Shown: positions 1-10,228, numbered from the stretch's first letter. The stretch is DNA of 64,000 nt from DYKG01 sp964596185 (GCA_964596185.1 CAZQUE010000003.1:67073-131072); one strand, 5' to 3'. Program-made: numbers and translations. Notes: generated from the letters alone by a model not told the origin.

Positions 1-4
1 TGTA

Positions 5-2044
5 ATGAAAAATCGCTTTTGGCCCAATAGAAGAAAAGGAAGTACAATATTCATTGTCGGAGCCGTAATCATGGCTCTGTTTCTTTTCTTTGGCGGATTT
101 TTGAAGTATTCGACTGGCCGGCGTTTTACCACCGGAAAATTGAACAAGGCCTATCTGGCTCGCGAACTCTCCTTTGCGGTGGCTACTCTCGCCGCCCATC
201 ATTTGAAGGAAGTAGAGATAAAAAATACAGATTCTGAGCTTTATAAGCAACTGTCTTTGCCTATTGAAGAGATGAAAACACAGGTTATTGAAACAATTCA
301 CTTTTCAGGTGATCTGCAGAATCTTTTGAAGAAGCTGGTCGAGGGTAACTCTGGATTGATAAATCTGAGCTGTTTGGCTCAATGGCGACTGGATCAATCC
401 AGTTTTAAAAATTTAATTAAATCATATCCGCGTGAAAAAAGTGGTAGAATCTTTATCCCGGTAACTCTGACTTACCAGCAGCCAGGGACTTCTGGAACTA
501 TCAGCGAAGATTATCTTTATGCGGTTGATATAAAGGTTACCGCCAACATAGTACCGATTTTGTCGCGGTTTTCTTGCTATATCAAAGACGCTGTTTGTGG
601 CGAGGGCGAAGACCGATTCAACCTGGTTCACACAGACATGTACGGCAATCTAAAGGGCTCGACATATCGACCATGGGTCTTCGATAACGGCAATGTCAAC
701 AGTTCAAGTTTTCCCACCCGTTTTTCTGAAATCATGGAATCACCTATCGGGCTGATTTATCTTGGTGGTGGCAAAGTCGTCCTCGGTACCTGCAGGGGTT
801 GGAATATCGTTGGAAAATACGGTGAGGGGTTTCATTTGCTTGCCGAAGGCCGTGGTGACGGTCTCTACACCACCGGGTTCATCGACAATATGGCACTTCT
901 CAACTGGGAAACCGGTCTTTGTAATGATATCAGCGATGATGCTTCGCGATACTGGTGGGAAATGATTAAGGATGGTTATGATGATATGTCGAAGCGAAAT
1001 TCGTTGATGCGCCTTATGGGAACGGATATGCTGCGCTCGCCGACTCTGGTTTTCGGCAATGTTTATAGCCGAACCTTTTGTGCCAAAGCCTTCAAAGAAG
1101 GCAATGAATTTTTTGGACCGCTACCTTACGTTAACAACCAGGCTCGCTTTGAAGATATCTGTTCTGGCGGCAGCGAAGATTTTGACATCGGCTATTTCAA
1201 GAGCGTGGTTGGCAATATCAGCCGCTCTGATTATAACAGTAAGTATGCCAGCACTTTAATGGAAGTGCCTTATAATCGAGCTTTAAGCTATATCGTCACC
1301 AACCATAAGAATCCAAAACCGATGAAATCAGGTATTATTTCGAACTCTGATCCTCTTTTCGATTTTATCGAAGGCAAGGCTGTAGGCAAAGGAATTGCCG
1401 ATAAAATTCCCGCTCCATATTCGACAATCTATTCAGATATTTCCGATCTTGACGATATGCAAAAAATGCTCGAAAAAATCGGTGTACCGGGAGAAAGAGC
1501 CTTGAAGACAATTGTTTTGAAGAAAGGTGAAAAACTGCTGAATCGGCTGAAAGATGAGGGATTTCTCAGGCAAAACCAGCTCGATATCAATGGTTGGTTG
1601 CATGTTCAGACTTCAGAAAAGATTGTTATCGATCAGGTTTTGCAGCTTACCAGCCATGGCGGCATTGTCTGTGAAAAAGGTAATATCGAAATTCGCAGTA
1701 CTATTGGCGGGTCTGACAGACTCTTGCATCTGATAGCTCTCGATGGCAATATCGATGTTGATGTCGGCGGCGAATTGAATGTTTCGCTTATTGCGGCCGG
1801 AAGTGGTTCTGATCGCGGCCAGGTCAGATTTCCTGGAACAGTAAATTCCAACCTTCCGGTCATCATAGGAAACATTGCCATGCAGCGCATGGTCAAAGGC
1901 AGTCTGGCATCAAATGCCGCTCGCGGCGTTGAGGTTAAGTACCGCAAAGAATTGGCAGCTCTACCTGGAAAAACCGCTGAAAACATGTCTGAAAAAGCTT
2001 TGCTGATGTTCGGCATTGATCCGGAGCCGGAGTTGATCGAATGA
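5..2044 (+). CDS. Large GspK/PilX-like minor prepilin candidate
   Basis: The 679-residue protein begins with a basic leader (RRKG) followed by a hydrophobic helix at about residues 13-34, the layout of a type IV prepilin cut after Gly12. The mature +5 position is not Glu, which is the known exception for GspK/PilX-type minor pilins. The rest is long for that family (GspK is usually about 300 residues). Around residues 550-640 there are short Gly/Val-rich beta repeats, as in beta-helix or bactofilin-like domains. It overlaps by 4 bases the next gene, a clear prepilin, so they are co-transcribed. The role as a pilus-tip or secretion pseudopilin is inferred from context. The start lies at the window edge, so the upstream operon and ribosome site cannot be seen. 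Confidence 0.6.
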   Translation: MKNRFWPNRRKGSTIFIVGAVIMALFLFFGGFLKYSTGRRFTTGKLNKAYLARELSFAVATLAAHHLKEVEIKNTDSELYKQLSLPIEEMKTQVIETIHFSGDLQNLLKKLVEGNSGLINLSCLAQWRLDQSSFKNLIKSYPREKSGRIFIPVTLTYQQPGTSGTISEDYLYAVDIKVTANIVPILSRFSCYIKDAVCGEGEDRFNLVHTDMYGNLKGSTYRPWVFDNGNVNSSSFPTRFSEIMESPIGLIYLGGGKVVLGTCRGWNIVGKYGEGFHLLAEGRGDGLYTTGFIDNMALLNWETGLCNDISDDASRYWWEMIKDGYDDMSKRNSLMRLMGTDMLRSPTLVFGNVYSRTFCAKAFKEGNEFFGPLPYVNNQARFEDICSGGSEDFDIGYFKSVVGNISRSDYNSKYASTLMEVPYNRALSYIVTNHKNPKPMKSGIISNSDPLFDFIEGKAVGKGIADKIPAPYSTIYSDISDLDDMQKMLEKIGVPGERALKTIVLKKGEKLLNRLKDEGFLRQNQLDINGWLHVQTSEKIVIDQVLQLTSHGGIVCEKGNIEIRSTIGGSDRLLHLIALDGNIDVDVGGELNVSLIAAGSGSDRGQVRFPGTVNSNLPVIIGNIAMQRMVKGSLASNAARGVEVKYRKELAALPGKTAENMSEKALLMFGIDPEPELIE

Positions 2045-2472
2045 ACAGAGAAAAAGCCTTCTCTTTTGTCGAGATCATGATTGCCATTATTTGTCTTTCT
2101 GTCGTTCTGATTCCGTTGACGACGATGTTTTCTGCAAGCAGTACCGGAACAGTTAATAATCGTAACGACATTCTTGCCCGGCAGCATGCGGCTAATCTGC
2201 TCGATTATTCCTATTCACTTGCTTATAACGACGATTTTCTCAAGCCCGGAGCAGGTAGGTCTGTAGCGAAAGTTAGCTTTTCTGCAGGGCCTGACCCGGT
2301 TGACCTGGATATGGAGCACATTTTTTCAAGAACCATATCTGTCGAAGAAATTAAACCGGCCAATTGGCGCTATGCTTATAAGTTGATTAAAGTAAGCGTT
2401 GTCTGGAATGAGGGCAAAAACCTCAAAAAAGAGATTGCAATGACTGGAGTGATGGTCGATGAAGGCGTTTAA
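2041..2472 (+). CDS. Type IV prepilin-like protein (PilV/GspI type)
   Basis: A 143-residue protein with a class III (prepilin peptidase) signal: short leader MNREKA, then FSFVE with Glu at mature position 5, then about 18 hydrophobic residues. The Glu5 and helix are the assembly determinants of type IV pilins and type II secretion pseudopilins. The ATG overlaps the stop of the preceding gene (ATGA), and the downstream prepilin overlaps its end by 14 bases, so the three form one operon. The size and the order K-like, I-like, J-like match minor pseudopilin clusters. The PilV versus GspI assignment cannot be settled by eye. Confidence 0.75.
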   Translation: MNREKAFSFVEIMIAIICLSVVLIPLTTMFSASSTGTVNNRNDILARQHAANLLDYSYSLAYNDDFLKPGAGRSVAKVSFSAGPDPVDLDMEHIFSRTISVEEIKPANWRYAYKLIKVSVVWNEGKNLKKEIAMTGVMVDEGV

Positions 2473-3007
2473 AAGGCGAAAAACATTCGGCGTTACCCTG
2501 GTAGAGATCTGTGTCGGGGTGATTATTCTCAGCCTGGTCATGACTGCTGTCATGCGCATGTTCGCCGGAGGTATGAAAGGCTCGAAGCAGGGCATGGCAC
2601 ACCTGACCAATATGCAGACGGCAGCCATCATCATGGCCCAGATTGAATACGATCTTTTACGGGCGACTAAAATTGACGATCCTGCCGTAAACGCTGTTGA
2701 AACAGCAGCCAGATGGCAGTTTGTCAGAGAAGACGGCAGCAACAGCACTGTCATTTTCAATCTTTTGCCCGATGGGCTTGAACGTCACGAGAATAACAGC
2801 ATTTCCGGTCCCAATAAGCACATTTTCGGCAAAGGCCTGAATCTGAAGCTGCAGTTTCGCCACCTTGAATTCAATATTCCCGCTGAAAAGCAAATTAAAG
2901 AGGCAATGTTGATAGAGCTGAAAGTGGCTTCTGATAAAGACAGCAATGAAGAATTTATTCTTCGTCGCCTGATTACCTGCAGAAACCTCAAGCGTGATAT
3001 CATGTAG
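2459..3007 (+). CDS. Type IV prepilin-like protein (PilW/GspJ type)
   Basis: A 182-residue protein with leader MKAFKRRKTFG followed by VTLVE, giving Gly at -1 and Glu at mature +5, then a hydrophobic helix to about residue 33. These are the hallmarks of prepilin peptidase substrates. The length and the beta-rich C-terminal part fit GspJ/PilW minor pilins. It starts 14 bases inside the previous prepilin gene, so translation is coupled. It is the last pilin gene of the cluster; a PHP-family gene follows 15 bases later. Confidence 0.72.
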   Translation: MKAFKRRKTFGVTLVEICVGVIILSLVMTAVMRMFAGGMKGSKQGMAHLTNMQTAAIIMAQIEYDLLRATKIDDPAVNAVETAARWQFVREDGSNSTVIFNLLPDGLERHENNSISGPNKHIFGKGLNLKLQFRHLEFNIPAEKQIKEAMLIELKVASDKDSNEEFILRRLITCRNLKRDIM

Positions 3008-3022
3008 TCTGAAAGAATTTGA

Positions 3023-3751
3023 TTGATCAAAAAGTTCGGGGTTTTGCATAAACAGAATCTTCACAACCATACGCTTTTCAGTGATGGCAGTTTTCTGCCG
3101 GAAGAAATAATCGAAGCGGCTATTGCCGGCGGCATAGACTTGATCGGTATTTCCGACCATTTTTTTACGACAAAGGTTTTTCGTGATATCGGTTATCAGG
3201 AATGGTATGCAAAAAACTGGAAAAAGTATCTGCCCACCATTGCCGAGCTCAAACGTTATTATGCCGAACGAATAACCGTTGCTGCTGGTATTGAAATTGA
3301 CTCCTGCCTGTCACGCACATTGGGAGGCTTTGAAAGGTTTCCCTGGTCTGAAATCAATGAAAACCTCGACTACGTTCTTGTCGAATACGTTGGCGAAACA
3401 TGCGTTGGCGGCATACCATTCCAACAATTGGAAGAATTGTGCCAATTCTGCGAAGTTCCCATGATTCTCGCCCATTCCGACCTTGATTATCTTCACAAGA
3501 CTGTTTCATTGCCGAAAGTTATCGAAAGCCTGAAAAAAAACGCAGTGGCGCTTGAAGTCGTTGGTGGTAAAAGGAATCGCTGGTTTTTTGACCGGTTCTC
3601 CCCCGACCTTTTCAGAAATGTAAGGCTTTCAATAGGCTGTGACGTTCATCAGAATATTGAAGATGTTGCGGATATAACGCGGGCCATGGCATTTATTGAA
3701 AAAAATGGCTTCACCAACCAGGTGCTTTTTGTTGATGCTGAAGTTGTCTGA
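3023..3751 (+). CDS. PHP-domain metal-dependent phosphoesterase
   Basis: A 242-residue protein with the four PHP motifs: HNHTLFSDG near the start (His-x-His), ISDHFF at about residue 43, a central metal Glu in GIEIDS and His in LAHSDLDYL, and a terminal CDVHQ (Asp-x-His). The PHP family hydrolyses phosphoesters with up to three metals; histidinol phosphatases and small-nucleic-acid phosphatases belong here. The start is a TTG, with only a weak AAAG-type ribosome site upstream; no ATG is available before the first metal motif. It sits 15 bases after the prepilin operon and is probably co-transcribed. The substrate is unknown. Confidence 0.8.
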   Translation: MIKKFGVLHKQNLHNHTLFSDGSFLPEEIIEAAIAGGIDLIGISDHFFTTKVFRDIGYQEWYAKNWKKYLPTIAELKRYYAERITVAAGIEIDSCLSRTLGGFERFPWSEINENLDYVLVEYVGETCVGGIPFQQLEELCQFCEVPMILAHSDLDYLHKTVSLPKVIESLKKNAVALEVVGGKRNRWFFDRFSPDLFRNVRLSIGCDVHQNIEDVADITRAMAFIEKNGFTNQVLFVDAEVV

Positions 3752-3802
3752 ATCAAAAAAGTTGCCGCTGTTACTTAGATTCATTTAAAATGATTTAAGT
3801 CG

Positions 3803-6800
3803 ATGTTTGATGAGGCGAGCATGAACGGAAAAAAGAAAGAACCCGATTTCTCTTCACAGCAATTTGAAAAAATTGTGGCCTTGCTTCGCAGCTGGAATCG
3901 ATTTGATATGCATGCTTATAAAGAGCAGACGGTTTTTCGCCGCCTTGCCCGGCGAGTTTCCATGGTGGGGTGTAATTCTGCAGATGAATACATAGATTAT
4001 CTCGAAAGAACCCCATCTGAAATTGAAGCATTGTTTAACGATCTTTTGATTGAGGTAACCAGTTTTTTTCGTGATTTTGAGGCATTCGTATCGCTACAGA
4101 AAAATGTCATTCAGAATCTGCCCAACAAAGACGTCGACGAACTCAGAATCTGGGTGCCTGCATGTGCAACCGGGCAGGAAGCCTATTCTATCGCAATATT
4201 ATTGGCTGAAGCGATTAATGAAACCCAAAGGGAAATTTCGTTTCGCATTTTTGCAACTGATATTTCGGATGAAGCGATATCTTTTTCCTCTGCCGGAGTT
4301 TACAGCAATGAGATGCTGGCAGAGCTTCCAGAAGAATTGCGAAAGCGTTATTTTTATTCTATTGATGAAAACCGTTGCCGAATTCACCCAAGGTTGCGCT
4401 CGCGCATCAGCTTTTTTCGCCACAATATACTGGCTGACCCGCCGTTTCCCTATATTGATCTGATTTGTTGCCGAAATTTACTGATTTATCTCAAGCCGGA
4501 ATTTCAGCAGCAGGTAATCAGCACTTTCCATTTTTCATTACGCGAAAACGGCGTTCTTTTCCTGGGAACCAGCGAAAGTCTCAGTTCATTAAATCACGGC
4601 TTTCATCAGATTGATTCGCGCTGGCGAATTTATAGCAAGAATTCAGAAGTTCGCCTGCCATTTGAAGCCCACCGCCTGAAACCTGAACCAGTGCAGGTTA
4701 ACCGTTTCAATGCCGATGGTCGAAGTGAGCGTTTAAGTCCGAACGCCAGGTTGATTGATATATACGATTCTTTGATGTCGAAAAAATGTGTACCCGGCAT
4801 AATTGTCGACTGCCGTTATGAAATTATTCATATCAATGGCGACGTCATGAAGTATTTCCCAACCGTTAGAGGTCGATTGACCTCTCAGTTGCTAGAATGG
4901 GCTGAAGGTGAGCTTAGAATTTCCTTGTCAACAGCTCTGGCTCGTGCGCGTAAAATAAACGCTGAGGTTTCGGTTGAAAACGTCCGGCTGATGTTAAACG
5001 GCGAGTTGAAATGTTGTGAGATTTCTGTTTGCCCATTTTCATTGAAAAGCGAAGTCTATTATTTCGTTCAGGTCTGTGAAAAGGGTGATTTCGAAGAACA
5101 GAATGCCGAAAAATTTGCTTTCAATCTCGATGAAGAGGCGCAAAACCGCATTGAAAACCTTGAAATTGAAGTTAAAGAGCTGCAAAACAGCCTTTATTGT
5201 GCGATCGAAGAAAAAAAATCAAGCCAGGAAGAATTACAGGCAAGCAACGAAGAGTTAAGGGCCAGTAATGAAGAGCTACAAAGCTCAAATGAAGAATTGC
5301 ACGCCATCAGCCTCGAACATGAAGAAAAGATTCGTGAGCTGATCTCGGTAAACAATGATTTCAAGAATCTGTTGATTAGTACCGACCTGGCGTTGGTTTT
5401 TCTCGATCAGAATCTGCGAATTCGTAGGTTTACGCCCGTAGCTGAGAAATTGTTGCGCTTGAGTTCCCAGGATATCGATCGAAGTTTTACCTCAATTCGC
5501 TCTGAACTGATAGATATCGATTCTCTTGAAAGCAATGCCAGACAAACTCTTGATCATGGCTATCCATTTGAATGCGAGATTAAAAGGCGTGACGGGAAAA
5601 CTTTTCTTTTTCGCATGCTGCCTTATCGAGACGAATCTTTCGTTATCAAGGGGATAGTTCTCACTTATACCGACACAACCAGTCTTCGTGCCGCGGAATC
5701 TGCCTTTCTCGAAAGTGAAATTCGCTTTCAGGCGGCCATGGATGCAGTCAACGACGCAATCTGGTCTTATGATGTCAAAAATGGCTTTTTTGATTTAAGC
5801 GATCGATGGATGAAGATCGTTAACCGCGATTGTCGGTGTAAAAGGCTTTCATTTGAAGATTTCGTTGATTTTATTTTTCTGGAAGACCGGGAGAATTTCA
5901 AGGAGCAATTCAAGAGAATTTTTGAAGGTAACTTTGTTCTTGAGCATGACTTTCGAATTTTAGTCAACAAAACACAGGACTGGAAATGGGTATTTTCACG
6001 TGGGCGAGTTATCGAATTTGACGACTCCGGGGTTCCTTTGAAAGTTCTTGGTACCATATCCGACATTTCTTTCCGTAAACAACTAGAGATAGAACGACAG
6101 CAGAAGCAAACCATGTTGTCTCTTCTGTGTGATGGAATTGGTTTTGGTTTCTGGCGTTATGAACCATGTAATGATCGCGTAACCATCGACAAGGTCATAA
6201 AAAAAATGATTGGTCTCGATAGTGAAGAATTTTCTCTAAGACCTCTTTTTAACCTTTGTTATCGAGAAGATAGAAGGATGATCACTCGGAAAATAGGTGG
6301 AATTTTGCGTGGTCATGCCGATTCCGCCGTTGTTGAGTTCCGAATCATGCGCCATGAAGTTTTGTTTTGGCTGAGATTGAGTGCTATCGTTTCTGAGCAT
6401 GATGATCAGGGGCAGGCCAGAGTCATCATTGGTTTTGTTGAAGATATCAATAATCGAAAAAAGGCTGAAAAAGAGCTTCTCGAATACAGTCAGGAAATTA
6501 CCAGACAAAAAGAAACTCTTGAAGAATTGATTGAAAATATGCCGATTGCCGTTTTGGCCAAAAAACCTGCCGACGATTTTCGCTATTTTCTTTGCAACCC
6601 CGCTGCCGAAAAACTTCTGCAGGCTTCTCGCAATGAAGTTATCGGACAGAATATCAATTTCTTGCTCGAAGAAGAACCGGCAAAAAGATTTGCTGAATAC
6701 GATCGACAGATTGTCGCTTCACCGGATATTATTGCCCTGAGTGAGCAAAATCTGGTTCTGGGTCGTCGAAATTGCGAAGTAAAAATAACCAAGATTCCCA

Positions 6801-8038
6801 TTCTAGATGCACAAAAGCAGGTCGAGGCCATATTCATTCTGATTGAAGATGTTACTCAGGAGCGTTCACTTTCAAGGCAATTGCAGCATGCGCAAAAGAT
6901 GGATGCTGTCGGCCGTTTGGCTGGAGGCATTGCCCATGATTTTAACAATATGCTGCAGGCGATTCTAGGTTATGGCTCTTTACTGGGCGAAGATGTGGCG
7001 GAAATGGAGAGCGCCAGAGAAAATCTGGCCATGATTTTGAAGGCGGCTGATCAGGCTAGCAGTGTGGTAAAGCAGCTTATGACTTTCAGTCGCAAGCAGG
7101 AGTCGCAAAAGATTCACACCAATGTAGTTAACTCGATAAAAGAGATTTACCGGATGTTGAATCGTTTATTGGGTGATCATATTAAAGTTTCTCTTGAAAT
7201 AAAAACTTCAGAGGCCTGGATTCTTGCTGATCCTATCCAGATCGAGCAGGCATTGGTAAATCTCTGTTTGAATGCCCGCGATGCTATGCCAACCGGAGGT
7301 AATCTTGAGCTGTTGGTTTCATGTCGCGAGTTTGTCCAGACTGACAAGCTTGAGTTTCCTGAAAGTTTTCCTGGAAAGTATGTTGCCATAAGAGTTCGAG
7401 ATTCGGGAAAAGGTATAGATTCAGAGCAGCTGAATAATATTTTCGAACCATTTTTTACCACCAAGGACATCGGTAAAGGTACGGGATTGGGTCTTGCCAC
7501 CGTCTATGCAATCGTTTCCCGCCATCATGGTTTTATCAATGTCAAAAGTGAAAAAAATGTCGGCTCCGCATTTGAAATTTTTCTTCCGGTTGTTGAAAAA
7601 GTAGCTGAATTTGCCAAGTATTCACAGACTGCTGAAGACGACAAATCTGTTGGTGAAACGGTTCTTTTAGCAGAAGATCAGGAAATGGTCAGGGATTTTG
7701 CCACAAGAGTGTTGAGAAAGGCTGGATACAATGTAATTCAGGCCCATGATGGAGTTGATGCTGTAGAAAAGTTCAAAGAGCACCAGAACCAGATAAAAAT
7801 TCTCGTTTTTGATGTGATGATGCCAAATTTGAATGGTCGCGATGCCTACGAACAAATCAAGCGAATCAAGCCAGACATACCGGTTTTGTTTTGCAGCGGA
7901 TATGGCGATGATCTACTTAAAGACGAATACATGGTAGAAATTGAGGGGCGGTTACTTTCCAAGCCTTATTCATCAAGCGATTTTCTCAGAGAAATCAAGT
8001 TTCTATTAATGGAGCACAGTCCGGACAATGCTTGCTGA
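3803..8038 (+). CDS. CheR methyltransferase / multi-PAS hybrid histidine kinase fusion
   Basis: A 1411-residue multidomain signalling protein. In order: CheR-type SAM-dependent methyltransferase (about 15-290, with VPACATGQEAYS as the SAM loop and CCRNLLIYL), a PAS-like stretch, a coiled coil rich in EELQASNEEL repeats (about 455-520), at least three further PAS segments, a HisKA domain with the phospho-His in GGIAHDFNN (about 1040), an HATPase with GTGLGLATV, and a receiver domain with phospho-Asp in FDVMMPNLNG (about 1335). The domain order matches known CheB-CheR-PAS kinases, but the CheB methylesterase half is missing. No transmembrane segment is evident, so it should be cytoplasmic. A second hybrid kinase follows 50 bases later. 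Confidence 0.85.
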   Translation: MFDEASMNGKKKEPDFSSQQFEKIVALLRSWNRFDMHAYKEQTVFRRLARRVSMVGCNSADEYIDYLERTPSEIEALFNDLLIEVTSFFRDFEAFVSLQKNVIQNLPNKDVDELRIWVPACATGQEAYSIAILLAEAINETQREISFRIFATDISDEAISFSSAGVYSNEMLAELPEELRKRYFYSIDENRCRIHPRLRSRISFFRHNILADPPFPYIDLICCRNLLIYLKPEFQQQVISTFHFSLRENGVLFLGTSESLSSLNHGFHQIDSRWRIYSKNSEVRLPFEAHRLKPEPVQVNRFNADGRSERLSPNARLIDIYDSLMSKKCVPGIIVDCRYEIIHINGDVMKYFPTVRGRLTSQLLEWAEGELRISLSTALARARKINAEVSVENVRLMLNGELKCCEISVCPFSLKSEVYYFVQVCEKGDFEEQNAEKFAFNLDEEAQNRIENLEIEVKELQNSLYCAIEEKKSSQEELQASNEELRASNEELQSSNEELHAISLEHEEKIRELISVNNDFKNLLISTDLALVFLDQNLRIRRFTPVAEKLLRLSSQDIDRSFTSIRSELIDIDSLESNARQTLDHGYPFECEIKRRDGKTFLFRMLPYRDESFVIKGIVLTYTDTTSLRAAESAFLESEIRFQAAMDAVNDAIWSYDVKNGFFDLSDRWMKIVNRDCRCKRLSFEDFVDFIFLEDRENFKEQFKRIFEGNFVLEHDFRILVNKTQDWKWVFSRGRVIEFDDSGVPLKVLGTISDISFRKQLEIERQQKQTMLSLLCDGIGFGFWRYEPCNDRVTIDKVIKKMIGLDSEEFSLRPLFNLCYREDRRMITRKIGGILRGHADSAVVEFRIMRHEVLFWLRLSAIVSEHDDQGQARVIIGFVEDINNRKKAEKELLEYSQEITRQKETLEELIENMPIAVLAKKPADDFRYFLCNPAAEKLLQASRNEVIGQNINFLLEEEPAKRFAEYDRQIVASPDIIALSEQNLVLGRRNCEVKITKIPILDAQKQVEAIFILIEDVTQERSLSRQLQHAQKMDAVGRLAGGIAHDFNNMLQAILGYGSLLGEDVAEMESARENLAMILKAADQASSVVKQLMTFSRKQESQKIHTNVVNSIKEIYRMLNRLLGDHIKVSLEIKTSEAWILADPIQIEQALVNLCLNARDAMPTGGNLELLVSCREFVQTDKLEFPESFPGKYVAIRVRDSGKGIDSEQLNNIFEPFFTTKDIGKGTGLGLATVYAIVSRHHGFINVKSEKNVGSAFEIFLPVVEKVAEFAKYSQTAEDDKSVGETVLLAEDQEMVRDFATRVLRKAGYNVIQAHDGVDAVEKFKEHQNQIKILVFDVMMPNLNGRDAYEQIKRIKPDIPVLFCSGYGDDLLKDEYMVEIEGRLLSKPYSSSDFLREIKFLLMEHSPDNAC

Positions 8039-8088
8039 AGATGAAAGAATGACATGAATTCCAAATAAATAATGTTTGTTTACGGCTA

Positions 8089-10035
8089 GTGAAAAGCCTG
8101 GGGATAATAATGCCAGATTTAAAAAATAATAGGCTTCAGAGTCTTGAAGCGCTATTCAAGAATATGAAAGAAGGCGTAGCCTTTCATGAGATTGTTTTCG
8201 ACGACAAGGGAAAACCGGTCGATTATCGTCTTACCGATGTTAATTCTTCATTTGAAGAGATAACTAAAATTCCCAAAGATCAGGCAATTGGAAAACTTGC
8301 TTCTGAATTATACGGAACAGGTGAGCCGCCATTCCTCAAAATTTTTGCAAAAGTTGCAGAGACTGGCGAAGCAGATGCTTTTGAGATTTTTTGGCCGCCA
8401 ATGGATAAATACTTCAATGTTTCGATCATTTCTCTTCAACAGGGTTCTTTCGCAACTATTTTCTTTGATATAAGCGACATAAAGAAAGCCACTGATGCAT
8501 TGAAAGAGAGTGAAAACCGGTTCAGGTCAATCACCGAGAATGCTGTTGACTATATATTCATCAAGGACAAGGAAAGAAGATATACCTTTGTTAATAGAGC
8601 CATGAGGAATTTACTCGGACTCACGGAAAATGAAATCCTTGGAAAGACGCCCGAAGAAATTTATGGGCCTGATGAGGGAAAAATAGTCAGAGAAGTTGAC
8701 GACCGTACGTTTGCTGGTGAAACGGTAAATGAAACAAGAGAGCTTATGATCGGAAAAGAGCAACGTTCTTTTAACACCCTGCAAACATCTCTTAGCGTAG
8801 AGAATGGTAATATTACTGCAATAATGGGAATTGTGAGGGATGTTACTGATAGCAAGCGTCTTGAAGAACAGCTTAATCAAACTGATAAAATGAGAGCGAT
8901 TGGACAACTTGCAGGTGGGATTGCTCATGATTTCAATAATCAACTTACCGGAATTGTCAGTTGTGCTGAGATTCTGCGAGGAAAATTGTCTGACACCCCG
9001 AAATTGTCTTCTTATGTAGATAGCATCCTTCTGGCAGCGAAAAGATCTGCAGATCTGACATTGCAATTACTGGCCTTTGCACGAAAGGGCAAGTATCTTT
9101 CACTTCCGGTGGATATTCATTCGATTGTTGGAGAAGTTGTCAATATTCTTTATCGAACAATAGACAAGCGTATTGTTATTAAGCAACGCCTTGATGCAAA
9201 ACACAAAATGACGTTAGGCGATCCTACTCAGATCCAGAATGCTGTGATGAACGTCGCCCTGAATTCACGCGATGCAATGCCCGACGGTGGCGAAATGCTT
9301 TTTTCAACTTCTGTGGTGGCGCTAGACGAAGAATATTGTACCAATCATCCGTATGAGATCAATCCCGGCGATTATATTCAATTGTGTATAAGCGATAATG
9401 GTGTCGGGATGGATGAAATAACCCTAATGAGGATTTTTGAGCCATTTTTCACGACCAAGGAACCGGGCAAAGGCACGGGAATGGGGCTATCATCAGTTTA
9501 TGGCACTCTTAAGAATCATGGTGGCGCTATAGGCGTTTATAGTGAACCCGGCCATGGAACAACCATTAAGTTATATTTTCCAATGATTCTGGATGAAAAA
9601 GAGGGGTTATACAAGGCAAAGACAGAAAAGGAAGTCGTTTCAGGCAATGCAAATATTCTTCTTGTCGATGATGAAGAAATCATAATCGAGACTGCAACGA
9701 TAATGCTTGAGAAGGTTGGGTATAGGGTTTCAGGCTGCAGAAGCGCTAAAGAAGCGATTGAATTTTATAAAGACAATTGGCAAAGCATAGATCTGGTAAT
9801 TCTGGATATTGTAATGCCTGAGTTAAGCGGCAAAGATACATTTATTGCTTTAAAACAGATCAATCCTGAAGTGAAGGTGCTTTTGAGTTCCGGATACAGT
9901 GTAAATGGTGAGGCGCAAAAGATTCTTGATGAAGGTGTTAAAGCATTCATTCAAAAACCATACCGGTTGATTGAGCTTTCACAAGTGATTAATGAAGTTT
10001 TAACAGATAAAAGCTCTTTGCCGACTCAAAAATAA
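8089..10035 (+). CDS. PAS-PAS hybrid histidine kinase with receiver
   Basis: A 648-residue soluble hybrid kinase. Two PAS domains (about 15-135 and 140-265), then HisKA with GGIAHDFNN (about 280), HATPase with N-box NVALNSRDAMP and GTGMGLSSV, and a C-terminal receiver with phospho-Asp in LVILDIVMP (about 580) and the conserved Lys in IQKPY. This is the NtrB/FixL-like family with an attached receiver. The start is GTG at 8089; an in-frame ATG at 8110 is an alternative. It follows the CheR-kinase gene in the same direction, so the two may act in one pathway. No separate output regulator is next to it. Confidence 0.83.
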   Translation: MKSLGIIMPDLKNNRLQSLEALFKNMKEGVAFHEIVFDDKGKPVDYRLTDVNSSFEEITKIPKDQAIGKLASELYGTGEPPFLKIFAKVAETGEADAFEIFWPPMDKYFNVSIISLQQGSFATIFFDISDIKKATDALKESENRFRSITENAVDYIFIKDKERRYTFVNRAMRNLLGLTENEILGKTPEEIYGPDEGKIVREVDDRTFAGETVNETRELMIGKEQRSFNTLQTSLSVENGNITAIMGIVRDVTDSKRLEEQLNQTDKMRAIGQLAGGIAHDFNNQLTGIVSCAEILRGKLSDTPKLSSYVDSILLAAKRSADLTLQLLAFARKGKYLSLPVDIHSIVGEVVNILYRTIDKRIVIKQRLDAKHKMTLGDPTQIQNAVMNVALNSRDAMPDGGEMLFSTSVVALDEEYCTNHPYEINPGDYIQLCISDNGVGMDEITLMRIFEPFFTTKEPGKGTGMGLSSVYGTLKNHGGAIGVYSEPGHGTTIKLYFPMILDEKEGLYKAKTEKEVVSGNANILLVDDEEIIIETATIMLEKVGYRVSGCRSAKEAIEFYKDNWQSIDLVILDIVMPELSGKDTFIALKQINPEVKVLLSSGYSVNGEAQKILDEGVKAFIQKPYRLIELSQVINEVLTDKSSLPTQK

Positions 10036-10140
10036 CAACGCAGTTTTTGTGGCCGATTCACAGATTGCAAAAAACTGCAAATTTCGGTTTAATTTGTAGC
10101 CAGAGTTAAGCCTGATTATTCTGAAATTACAAAATCTGTT

Positions 10141-10169
10141 TTGCCCCCGTGACATTTATCTGTTATATT
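10141..10169 (+). promoter_or_regulatory. Candidate sigma-70 promoter for the ACT/UPF0210 operon
   Basis: TTGCCC and TATATT hexamers are separated by 17 bases, about 60 bases upstream of the GTG start at 10229. It lies in the 193-base gap after the hybrid kinase. The call rests on hexamer match and spacing only. Confidence 0.4.
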
Positions 10170-10228
10170 TCGGGGTACCGAATTAAGTTCCTTCGATAAT
10201 CATTGTATTCGCACAGGGAGGTTCATAA

